Assembly: GCF_030034735.1 (NCBI RefSeq) | Contig: NZ_CP125370.1 | Span: 1,240,001 to 1,304,000 of the forward strand | Direction: 5' to 3' | Source: Paenibacillus sp. RC334 | GTDB taxonomy: Bacteria > Bacillota > Bacilli > Paenibacillales > Paenibacillaceae | Length of the DNA: 64,000 nucleotides | In this document: one piece after another, positions 57,104 to 64,000 of the stretch | Layout of the letters: every line of letters begins with the position of its first letter | How positions within the stretch are numbered: position 1 is the first letter of the stretch | The notes under the pieces: model-generated | What the model was told of the DNA's origin: nothing | What the model saw: only the letters and a program-made list of their open reading frames with translations | The model's database searches: none | Translations under genes and position numbers: made by a program

Positions 57104-57152
57104 ATACAGAAAAGGTGCTCTGCTTGCATGAGCGCCTTTTCTGTATATTTTC
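57104..57152 (+). terminator. Attenuator hairpin between binding protein and permease genes
   Basis: ATACAGAAAAGG and GCTC arms pair with GAGC and CCTTTTCTGTAT, followed by ATTTTC. It would let the binding protein be made in excess over the permeases, common in importer operons. Confidence 0.7.
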
Positions 57153-57180
57153 TTTATAGGAAGCAGGTGCAGATCTCATT

Positions 57181-58119
57181 ATGGAGATCCCAGTGGCTTT
57201 GGCCAAGACGGCTTACAAGAAGCCTTTTACCAAGAAAGTGTACCCATATTTATTCATTATGCCCTTTGCTCTTCTGGTGCTAGTCTTTTTTATTCTTCCG
57301 GCTATTGCGACCATTATCATGTCCTTCACGGATTTGAATGCATCAATGAAAATCAACTTTGTTGGTTTGGATAATTTCAAGCGAATATTTTCCGATTACA
57401 GCATGCCTCAAATTTTATGGAACACCTTCATATTTGCAGTTATTACGCTCGTGTTCTCTTTGTTCTTTGGTTTATTTATATCGATTGCGACCCAGTACTT
57501 CTTGAAGGGTAAATTTACGGCAGTCATTTATCGTGTCCTATGGTTAATTCCGAGCATCATTCCTGCTGTTGTATATGTTACGTTCTGGAAATATTTATTT
57601 GATCCTACGGATGAGGGGTTTATCAATAAGGTTCTGCTCTTATTCCAGCCAGATGGCGATCCCATTTCGTGGTTTACGAAAATCGCTATGGCTGTAGTGA
57701 TCATTGCTACCATTGTATCTACAACTTCAGGCGGCATGATTCTGTTATCGGCTGCAATTAGCTCCATACCTGAAGATTTGTATAAGGCTGCCAAAGTAGA
57801 TGGAGCAAGTGAAAAATCGGTCATCACTAAAATTATCCTTCCTTCATTAAAATGGCCGTTAATGTATATTACGATATCCGACCTTATCGGTTTTGTGTCC
57901 TCCTATTTCTTCATCTTGCTACTGACCAATGGCGGGCCTATGCGAGACACGACAACGTTATCTTTATATGCATATCAGCAGGCCTTTAATTTAAAATATT
58001 ATGGCTACGGTGCCGCTCTTTCTCTTGTGGTAGTTCTGATCTCGCTTATTTTGACATTATGGCTGCTGAGGCTGTTTGATTTCGATGAAATGATCAAGCC
58101 ATCACGCATTGAAGATTAG
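57181..58119 (+). CDS. ABC transporter permease (MalF/UgpA type)
   Basis: A 312-residue permease with six membrane helices and the EAA loop near residues 200-220 (DLYKAAKVDGASEKSVITKI) that docks the ATPase. It belongs to the sugar-type binding-protein-dependent family. It works with the next permease as a heterodimer. Start at ATG 57181; AGGTG upstream. Confidence 0.9.
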   Translation: MEIPVALAKTAYKKPFTKKVYPYLFIMPFALLVLVFFILPAIATIIMSFTDLNASMKINFVGLDNFKRIFSDYSMPQILWNTFIFAVITLVFSLFFGLFISIATQYFLKGKFTAVIYRVLWLIPSIIPAVVYVTFWKYLFDPTDEGFINKVLLLFQPDGDPISWFTKIAMAVVIIATIVSTTSGGMILLSAAISSIPEDLYKAAKVDGASEKSVITKIILPSLKWPLMYITISDLIGFVSSYFFILLLTNGGPMRDTTTLSLYAYQQAFNLKYYGYGAALSLVVVLISLILTLWLLRLFDFDEMIKPSRIED

Positions 58120-58129
58120 GAGGGCCAAG

Positions 58130-58960
58130 ATGTCGACAACTACTGTAAAAAAGCTGCTCGTGCACACATATCTGCTGTTATTCACCATGCCTATCGTTGG
58201 AATGATTATATGGTATTTTCTCTCGGCAACCTTTAATAGCACGACAGGCCAATTTTCACTGGAGAACTTCAATTTTGTCAAAGAACCTGTCGAGTATGCG
58301 GGGGTTAACCTGCCGGCGATTTGGCCTATTGTTCTAAATACATTAGTCTATTCGTTTCTTATTGTGGTGATTGAAATTTTTATTGCCGTACCTGCCGCAT
58401 ATGCATTCTCCAGGCTCGATTTCAAAGGAAAGCTGGGCGCAATGAAGTTCCTGTTCCTGATGCGCTCATTTCCAGGCATTACACTCATTATCGCTACCTT
58501 TTTCATCCTTGTTCAAATGAATCTGGTGAACACGTACTTAGGCGTTATTCTCGTTGCGATATCAGGATCATTGCCAGGCAGAGTGTATATTATGAAAGGT
58601 TTCTTCGACGAGGTACCGTGGGATTTGGAATGGGCGGCTATGGTCGATGGATGTACGAGATTTAGAGCCCTCATGAAGGTGCTCGTTCCGTATGTATTGC
58701 CAGGCATCGGGGCGATTGCAGTGTTCGCCTTCTTAGGCGCCTACGGTGAATGGTTTCTATTCAAGCTTTTCATATTCGATGACAATATGCTGACGCTGGC
58801 TGGCTATCTGTCTCGTCTGGTAACGAAGGAAAATGTCATTATGAACTATGGATTGATCACGGCGATTGGTTTGTTTTACACGATTCCGCTAGTTGTGTTC
58901 TATATCTTTACTCAAAAAGTATTCCTGAAGGTCAATTTGGGAGGAGCAAAGCAGGTATGA
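58130..58960 (+). CDS. ABC transporter permease (MalG/UgpE type)
   Basis: A 276-residue permease with six helices and an EAA loop (WDLEWAAMVDGCTRFRALMK). TAGGAGG precedes the ATG at 58130. It overlaps the ATPase gene by four bases. Together with the MalF-type partner it forms the membrane channel of the importer. Confidence 0.9.
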   Translation: MSTTTVKKLLVHTYLLLFTMPIVGMIIWYFLSATFNSTTGQFSLENFNFVKEPVEYAGVNLPAIWPIVLNTLVYSFLIVVIEIFIAVPAAYAFSRLDFKGKLGAMKFLFLMRSFPGITLIIATFFILVQMNLVNTYLGVILVAISGSLPGRVYIMKGFFDEVPWDLEWAAMVDGCTRFRALMKVLVPYVLPGIGAIAVFAFLGAYGEWFLFKLFIFDDNMLTLAGYLSRLVTKENVIMNYGLITAIGLFYTIPLVVFYIFTQKVFLKVNLGGAKQV

Positions 58961-60072
58961 TTTCTCTTGTAAATATCGTGAAAAACTATGATGGTAAGCA
59001 AAACGAAAGCCGTGCAGTTGACGGGTTGAATCTTGAAATTGCAAAAGGTGAATTTGTTGCGTTGCTAGGTCCTTCAGGCTGCGGGAAAACGACTACACTT
59101 ATGATGCTGGCTGGGTTACTGAAGCCAACTTCCGGGGAAATTTATTTTAAGGATAAGCTTGTCAATCATGTGGAGCCGAAGGATCGAAATATTGGTATGG
59201 TGTTCCAGTCCTATGCGCTTTATCCTCATTTGACGGTTCGTGACAACATCGCGTTTCCGCTTCGCGAGCGGAAAATGTCTAAGAAGGATGCGTACGAGCG
59301 TGCTCTGCAAACGAGTAAAATTTTGCAAATCGATCATCTGCTCGATCGCAAGCCTTCGCAGCTATCAGGCGGCCAGCAGCAGCGTGTCGCCATGGCGCGA
59401 GCATTGTCCAAGGACCCGGAAATTTTACTACTGGATGAGCCGATGTCCAATTTGGATGCGCGATTAAAATTGGATGTACGAGACGAAATTCGGAAAATCC
59501 AACGCAAATTAGGAGTAACGACTATTATTGTCACGCATGACCAAGAGGAAGCTTTAGCCATCTCTGATCGGGTAGCTATTCTGAACGGCGGAAAAATTCA
59601 GCAATACGCACCCCCGAATGAACTATTCCATCATCCGTCTAACCTGTTCGTCGCAAGCTTTCTAGGCAATCCGCCTATGAATTTGATTGACGGAACAGTG
59701 GAGCTGAGAGAGAACCGGCAGTGGGTGAAGACGAAACTGTTCGAATTGGAAATCCCTCCGGCGCGCAGGGTTGAGGAGCAGCACATAGGGAAAGCGGTTA
59801 AACTGGGCGTACGTCCTCATGATTTGTTCTTTCCGGAGCAACCAAATGAAGCAGCTATTATGCTAGAAATTGATCTTATTGAGCATTTAGGTAATGGACA
59901 ATTAGTGAAAATGACGGATCCAGCTGGACAGTCCGATATTATGATTCGTTTACTGACTGATAACGAGAAACTGCTAAAGGAGCGCGAGACGGTCTTGATC
60001 GGCATTAGGCCAAATAAATTCCATCTGTTCGATATGACAGACGAAGGGCGCAATCTTTTGCAGTTTCAATAG
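58957..60072 (+). CDS. ABC transporter ATPase (MalK/UgpC type)
   Basis: A 371-residue ATPase: Walker A GPSGCGKTT, signature LSGGQQQRVAMARAL, Walker B ILLLDEPMSNLD, His switch VTHDQ, and a C-terminal TOBE/MalK regulatory domain (VKLGVRPHDLFF). The presence of its own dedicated ATPase makes the importer self-contained. Confidence 0.92.
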   Translation: MISLVNIVKNYDGKQNESRAVDGLNLEIAKGEFVALLGPSGCGKTTTLMMLAGLLKPTSGEIYFKDKLVNHVEPKDRNIGMVFQSYALYPHLTVRDNIAFPLRERKMSKKDAYERALQTSKILQIDHLLDRKPSQLSGGQQQRVAMARALSKDPEILLLDEPMSNLDARLKLDVRDEIRKIQRKLGVTTIIVTHDQEEALAISDRVAILNGGKIQQYAPPNELFHHPSNLFVASFLGNPPMNLIDGTVELRENRQWVKTKLFELEIPPARRVEEQHIGKAVKLGVRPHDLFFPEQPNEAAIMLEIDLIEHLGNGQLVKMTDPAGQSDIMIRLLTDNEKLLKERETVLIGIRPNKFHLFDMTDEGRNLLQFQ

Positions 60073-60090
60073 AAATAGAAGGAGTAAAGG

Positions 60091-60894
60091 ATGACAATAC
60101 CCAATCTCTTAATCGATCAGCATGTGCATTCCTCCTATTCGCCTGACTCCAACTCAACGCTGGAGGAGCTTGTGCGATATGCGCTCGCACTGGGGAAGCC
60201 TGCTATCGTTACGACAGACCATTTAGAGTATGATTGCAAATATTTCAAGCAGGATGTTCATATTGACTGGAAGAGCTACCATAGAGAAGTGGAAGAGCTA
60301 TTACTGCGTTATCCTATGGAGATTCGCAAAGGCATCGAGGTTGGCTTTCGAAGCGACTATAAAGACGTCATAAACGAATATTTGGCTCAGCGCGAGTTTG
60401 ACGTCATTTTGCTTTCTGCGCATAATGATGGTTACCTTGACTTTTCCGAAAAGGCTTATCATGATCTGCCCATCCAGCAAAGGCTTAAACACTATTTTAT
60501 GCAGGTAAGAGAGGCTGTTGACCAGATGGATAATTATGATATCGTTGCCCATTTGGATTATGTTACGAGATATACGATTTATCCAGTTGATGAAGAAGAT
60601 ATTGTGGCTTGCAAACCTGTTTTGTATGATATTTTGAAGCTAATCATCGAGAAGGGAAAGGTGCTTGAGCTGAATACGACAGGACTATATCGACAAGGCT
60701 GGATTCACCCTCATCCGTATATTCTCGACATGTATGTGAATTTAGGCGGCAGTGCGGTATCCATTGGTTCGGATGCACATCAGGTAGGGGATGTTGAGCA
60801 AGGCTTTGCGGAAGCGATAGAGCTGCTGCATGGCCTAGGTATTCAAGAGGTTGTGCAATTTAAGAGAAGAGCGCCGTATTTGGTGTCCATATAG
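60091..60894 (+). CDS. PHP-domain phosphatase of the HisJ family
   Basis: A 267-residue PHP enzyme: His11, His13 and Asp19 (DQHVHSSYSPDSN), TTDHLE, GIEVGF, and the C-terminal SIGSDAHQVGDVEQ. It resembles histidinol-phosphatase HisJ, but there are no his genes nearby, so it more probably removes phosphate from a breakdown product in this cluster. It has AGAAGGAG upstream and follows the ATPase gene by 18 bases. Confidence 0.8.
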   Translation: MTIPNLLIDQHVHSSYSPDSNSTLEELVRYALALGKPAIVTTDHLEYDCKYFKQDVHIDWKSYHREVEELLLRYPMEIRKGIEVGFRSDYKDVINEYLAQREFDVILLSAHNDGYLDFSEKAYHDLPIQQRLKHYFMQVREAVDQMDNYDIVAHLDYVTRYTIYPVDEEDIVACKPVLYDILKLIIEKGKVLELNTTGLYRQGWIHPHPYILDMYVNLGGSAVSIGSDAHQVGDVEQGFAEAIELLHGLGIQEVVQFKRRAPYLVSI

Positions 60895-60899
60895 TAATG

Positions 60900-60932
60900 A
60901 CAACCACTGTCAATGTAATGGCAGTGGTTGTT
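60900..60932 (+). terminator. Terminator of the phosphonate operon
   Basis: ACAACCACTG and CAGTGGTTGT pair with inner CA/TG around ATGTAA, followed by TGTT. Confidence 0.75.
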
Positions 60933-60992
60933 GTTAGGATGGACAGGAGAACTCTGGAAATTAGCACCAGCGTTTTTTATGTGTTCAATACA

Positions 60993-61005
60993 GAACGTAT
61001 ATTTG
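60993..61005 (+). promoter_or_regulatory. Possible LexA (SOS) box
   Basis: GAACGTATATTTG is close to the Bacillus LexA box GAACnnnnGTTC-like pattern and is followed by TATAAT-like TATATAATA and a ribosome binding site. It precedes only a 19-codon ORF (61046-61105), so it may be the promoter of a deleted SOS gene. Confidence 0.3.
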
Positions 61006-61087
61006 TATATAATAAGAGCGAATGTTCTATTTTGAGGTGGTTTGAATGCAGTGGTATATCGGTGGACTTAAAACACTAAAAATCAAA

Positions 61088-61125
61088 ATGAAAGCGTTGA
61101 CATAAATTTTAACCCACTATATACT
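61088..61125 (+). promoter_or_regulatory. Catabolite-repressed sigma-A promoter with cre site
   Basis: TTGACA at 61097-61102 and TATACT at 61120-61125 with a 17-base spacer. The cre site ATGAAAGCGTTGACA at 61088-61102 matches the CcpA consensus WTGNAANCGNWNNCA at every position and overlaps the -35, so CcpA should repress it. Confidence 0.8.
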
Positions 61126-61150
61126 TAGCTTAGTTAAATGAATAGTACTA

Positions 61151-61240
61151 GGATTGTTACTGTTACGCAGGCAAAACCTAAGGAACAAAATGTTAAGATC
61201 CAAGGATCTTATGTATTTTGTTGTACTTAGGTTTTTTTAT
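61151..61240 (+). promoter_or_regulatory. Classical LicT/SacT RAT antiterminator with overlapping terminator
   Basis: GGATTGTTACTGTTACGCAG and GCAAAACCT (61151-61179) form a textbook RAT. Its 3' end overlaps the left arm AACCTAAG of a terminator whose right arm CTTAGGTT is followed by seven Ts. A second small hairpin sits in the loop (AAGATCC/GGATCTT). No PTS gene follows; the next gene is the AraC regulator at 61339. Confidence 0.88.
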
Positions 61241-61269
61241 TTATAGAAAGAGAAAGGTTAAATATAAGT

Positions 61270-61298
61270 GGTTTCGGCATTCTGCTGAAGCCATTTTC
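61270..61298 (+). terminator. Second hairpin downstream of the RAT leader
   Basis: GGTTTCGGC pairs with GCTGAAGCC around ATTCT, followed by ATTTTC. A second barrier before the AraC gene. Confidence 0.55.
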
Positions 61299-61338
61299 TT
61301 CTATATTACTATGTTCACATCTGAGAGGGGCGACAAAC

Positions 61339-62220
61339 TTGGAGTACAAATATGAAATGGTCCAGGCAGACAATCATTTTCCATTAAAAATTATAGTTCA
61401 TTCCTCAAATGAACCAGTTTACATACCTGGGCATTGGCACGACAGCATAGAAATATCCTATGTGCTTTCAGGAAGAATCGATAATATCTATATTGATGGC
61501 GCGAATTATAGCTCCAAAGAGGGGGATATAGTGCTCATCAATTCAAATGCTATTCATTCCTTTTCTGTGGCTAAGGGAAAAGGAAGAGAGGCTATAACCG
61601 TTCTGATTCCTTGTGGATTTATTAGAGAAAATGTTAACGGCAGTAATCCCATTTCATTTGACTGTATATCCATTTTCGAAACCAACGAGCAGAGATTGCA
61701 GCAATTTGCGGAGCTGCGTGATTTGTTAAACACATTATTTGCAGCTTACCTCAACCAGAATAATGACCCTTTAGCACATATCCATTTAACGTCGTTATCT
61801 TATAAACTGGTGTATCTTTTGTTAAAGCATTTTAAAACCGACAACGAATCTATCCGTGGCTTTAACTCCAATAAATATTTGGAACGGCTGACGTTGATAA
61901 CTGATTATATCAAAGAGAATTACGATGGGAGCTTATCGCTGGATTCCATAGCCCAGGTTTTTGGGTTATCTCCTGAGTATTTGTCCCGCTTTTTTGTCAA
62001 GCATGTAGGCATGACCCTATTTCAATATATCAATGCCATCCGCCTGGAGGGATCTTTTCGTGTTCTTATGAATACGGACCATTCCATCATACAAATTGCG
62101 CTGGAGCACGGATTTCCGAACGAGAAATCTTTTGCCAGGGTATTTAAGAAGGTTTATCAGGTTACACCACATCAATACCGGAAAGGGAACAAGGGGTGTT
62201 CTGGGGCCAGGAGTCAGTAA
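61339..62220 (+). CDS. AraC family transcriptional regulator
   Basis: A 293-residue regulator: N-terminal cupin sensor (PGHWHDSIEISYVLSGRIDN), and a C-terminal double HTH (SLDSIAQVFGLSPEYLSRFF and QIALEHGFPNEKSFARVFKK). The TTG start is preceded by GAGAGGGG. It lies 101 bases upstream of the secreted esterase gene and is its likely activator. A sequence like a cre site (TGTAAGCGTTTCA) lies between the two genes at 62283-62295. Confidence 0.88.
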   Translation: MEYKYEMVQADNHFPLKIIVHSSNEPVYIPGHWHDSIEISYVLSGRIDNIYIDGANYSSKEGDIVLINSNAIHSFSVAKGKGREAITVLIPCGFIRENVNGSNPISFDCISIFETNEQRLQQFAELRDLLNTLFAAYLNQNNDPLAHIHLTSLSYKLVYLLLKHFKTDNESIRGFNSNKYLERLTLITDYIKENYDGSLSLDSIAQVFGLSPEYLSRFFVKHVGMTLFQYINAIRLEGSFRVLMNTDHSIIQIALEHGFPNEKSFARVFKKVYQVTPHQYRKGNKGCSGARSQ

Positions 62221-62321
62221 ATGACCTTAATTAGGTTAATAAAAGGCGGGATGCAAATAAAAGAAATCATTAAAATAAACAATGTAAGCGTTTCACAAAT
62301 GGACCTGGGAGGTACGACATC

Positions 62322-63647
62322 ATGTTTAAACGGTTTAAAAAGGCTGCTAAAACAACCATGATATTTACTCTGGCTATCGGTACGACCCTGGCTTTCAGTT
62401 CTGGTGCATGGGCCAAGGATATAAAGATACAGCCCACTTCATACCGGACGGTTGCGGAGGTTAAGGATTGGGGAGCAACCATTACGAAGATCATTGTTAA
62501 CCTGGGTAAGCCGGTACCCAAAGATGCGATAACAAAGGATACATTTAAGGTGCATGTAGAAAGAAGCGATAGCAGGTTGGTAAATCCCTTTGTTGAAAAA
62601 GGCAACCGGAAGATCACCAAGGCCTATGTATCGGACAAAAGCGGCAACCCTGTAAAGAAAACCGGAAACTACGTTGTATTGGAAATGGAGATCGGCCCGG
62701 CCATAACATTAAGCTCCGCTATTCATTATGATGCAGGTTCCGGGTTTAACGGATGGAATGAAAACAAATACACGATCACGCAGCAAAAAGCTATTAAAAC
62801 CCAATCAGGAACGATTTCCGGCTTGAAGATTGATACTTCCACAGGTGAGATACGGAAGCTTGTTGATCAATTTACAACCGGCAAAGCTTTTTTTGACGGG
62901 GTTACTTTAACCTATGCGGACTATACGCCGGCAAAAGACAAAGTAAAAAACCCTCTAGTAATCTGGCTACACGGTATGGGGGAAGGAGGCACAGATCCAA
63001 CGATTCCGATCTCTGGAAATAAAGCGGCAAATTTTGCTTCTAAGGACATTCAATCCTATTTTGGCGGGGCTTATGTGTTGGCGCCTCAGACCCCAACCTA
63101 CTGGATGGATGGTTTTACAGGCTTTGGAGATGGAACCTCGAAGTATGAGCAAGCATTGATGTCCTTAATTAAGGACTACGTGGCCAAGAACAAAGACATT
63201 GATACAGATCGAATCTATATTGGCGGAGACTCCAACGGCGGATACATGACTATGCTGATGATCCGTGATTATAAAGACTATTTTGCAGCAGCTATGGTTG
63301 TGTGTGAAGCCTTGAAGGATAGCCTTATAACCGATGAACAAATTAGCGAAATGAAGGATCTGCCGATCTGGTTTGTGGCCGCCAAAACCGACACCATAGT
63401 ACCGCCCAACGATTATATGATTCCGACCTACAACCGTTTAGTGAATGCCGGAGCAAAGGATGTTCATATGTCGTTATTTGACAACGTAGTGGATACTTCC
63501 GGCTTGTACAAGAAGAGCGACAAAACACCGTATGAATACAATGGCCATTGGTCCTGGATTTACGTGTATAACAACGAAGTATCGAAGGTGATTAACGGAA
63601 AGAAAACAACGATGATGCAGTGGCTAGCCTCCAAAACATTGGACTGA
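62322..63647 (+). CDS. Secreted alpha/beta hydrolase (esterase) with N-terminal Ig-like domain
   Basis: A 441-residue protein: signal peptide of about 31 residues ending SSGAWA, a beta-rich N-terminal domain (about 35-175), then an alpha/beta hydrolase domain with oxyanion HGMGEGG, nucleophile Ser in GGDSNGGYMTM, the acid in AAKTDTIV and a C-terminal His in NGHWSW. The plan matches extracellular EstA-type esterases and PHB-depolymerase-like or feruloyl-type esterases. GGGAGG precedes the ATG. It may act on plant-polymer esters. Confidence 0.83.
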   Translation: MFKRFKKAAKTTMIFTLAIGTTLAFSSGAWAKDIKIQPTSYRTVAEVKDWGATITKIIVNLGKPVPKDAITKDTFKVHVERSDSRLVNPFVEKGNRKITKAYVSDKSGNPVKKTGNYVVLEMEIGPAITLSSAIHYDAGSGFNGWNENKYTITQQKAIKTQSGTISGLKIDTSTGEIRKLVDQFTTGKAFFDGVTLTYADYTPAKDKVKNPLVIWLHGMGEGGTDPTIPISGNKAANFASKDIQSYFGGAYVLAPQTPTYWMDGFTGFGDGTSKYEQALMSLIKDYVAKNKDIDTDRIYIGGDSNGGYMTMLMIRDYKDYFAAAMVVCEALKDSLITDEQISEMKDLPIWFVAAKTDTIVPPNDYMIPTYNRLVNAGAKDVHMSLFDNVVDTSGLYKKSDKTPYEYNGHWSWIYVYNNEVSKVINGKKTTMMQWLASKTLD

Positions 63648-63691
63648 AAGGTATAGCTATGTAAATAAAAAGGTTATTTATCGTTAAACAG

Positions 63692-63728
63692 TAAAGCCTC
63701 TCATCAGCTTCTTAGAGTGATGGGGGGC
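63692..63728. terminator. Terminator between convergent genes
   Basis: AGCC and TCATCA pair with TGATG and GGCT around an 11-base loop, between the esterase and the minus-strand partial gene. Confidence 0.5.
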
Positions 63729-63731
63729 TAG

Positions 63732-64000
63732 TTACTTCATAAATACTTTTATACAGACAACTGTTTCAGAATTTTTTTCCAGGGTTTGAACGGATACGCC
63801 AGATTCCAAGAACAAGGAATAGCTTTTATTGTTTTGCGTCCATGCTGCTTGATTTACTACATTATTATTCCCCTTTATTGTGATGTCAGTACCATGTATA
63901 TCCTTTTTGGAGACTTGACTATAAATTTCATAATTTCCGCTAATATCCTCGCTGCCTTCCGCTACTCTATAACGATTGGTATCTTTGCCATTGCTATAAA
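63732..64000 (-). CDS. DUF4367-like protein (partial, N-terminus off the window)
   Basis: The last 88 codons or so of a minus-strand gene. The protein part reads YSNGKDTNRYRVAEGSEDIS, then IKGNNNVVNQAAWTQNNKSY and SLFLESGVSVQTLEKN, ending CIKVFMK. The pattern of a beta-rich domain with a W-T-x-N-x-x-x-Y-S-L motif suggests DUF4367, often seen in proteins next to sigma factors. Too little remains to say more. Confidence 0.5.
   Translation of the reverse strand, partial: YSNGKDTNRYRVAEGSEDISGNYEIYSQVSKKDIHGTDITIKGNNNVVNQAAWTQNNKSYSLFLESGVSVQTLEKNSETVVCIKVFMK

Noticed and set aside
60897..61079. 60-codon ORF after the HisJ-like gene
   Set aside because: Its first codons are the operon terminator hairpin and it has no ribosome binding site.

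Overview
The window comes from a spore-forming, low-to-mid GC Gram-positive bacterium, most likely a Paenibacillus of the P. polymyxa type. The basis is gene content and order: a bactofilin beside an M23 peptidase, an sspH-type spore protein, a Spo0E-like phosphatase, tsaE-tsaB-rimI-tsaD facing an ABC-F gene, moaC-mogA-tatA-tatC-groES-groEL, CIRCE heat-shock control, LicT/RAT antitermination, strong AGGAGG ribosome binding sites and a paeninodin-like lasso peptide cluster. No database search was possible; every name rests on motif and family recognition.

Layout. 1-5 kb: bactofilin and M23 peptidase (minus strand), cardiolipin synthase, a YitT protein and a stand-alone LigD polymerase domain. 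5.1-13.6 kb: a lasso peptide cluster in the order sulfotransferase, cyclase, precursor (a 42-residue gene at 8441-8569), HPr-kinase-like tailoring kinase, PqqD-like RRE, leader peptidase fused to a nucleotidyltransferase, ABC exporter. It sits between the LigD-polymerase gene and ku. 14.9-16.1 kb: RidA-like protein, a small hypothetical gene, sspH, and the 3' half of a tRNA-Leu gene. 16.3-19.6 kb: a thiolase, acetoacetate decarboxylase and CoA-transferase operon, i.e. an acetone-forming set. 20-22.5 kb: small accessory genes. 23-27.4 kb: beta-glucoside PTS, 6-phospho-beta-glucosidase and LicT antiterminator. 27.5-32.1 kb: sua5, then a decayed quorum-sensing receptor with an intact signal-peptide gene, two copies of a spo0E module (one decayed), and a secreted amidase with a lipoprotein between them. 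32.2-44 kb: housekeeping block (t6A tRNA modification, ABC-F, folate, molybdopterin, Tat, GroESL), with a cluster of DnaA boxes between tsaD and the ABC-F gene. 44-47.8 kb: a hot spot of integrase and IS remnants holding a YjcZ-type peptide and a bacteriocin-like secreted protein. 47.9-60.9 kb: a MATE pump, a DeoR regulator and a ten-gene set for phosphonate use (two tandem PHP hydrolases, PhnW, PhnX, a PbfA-like lyase, a sugar-type ABC importer and a third PHP protein). 61-64 kb: an orphan CcpA/LicT-type leader, an AraC regulator, a secreted esterase and a partial DUF4367-like protein.

The strongest candidates for something undescribed are (a) the 49.3-60.9 kb cluster, where 2-aminoethylphosphonate enzymes are combined with a carbohydrate-type importer and three PHP hydrolases, suggesting import and cleavage of a larger phosphonate conjugate; (b) the lasso peptide, with predicted ring Ala1-Asp9 and a C-terminal Ser that its kinase could modify; and (c) the orphan signal-peptide and Spo0E modules at 29-32 kb.
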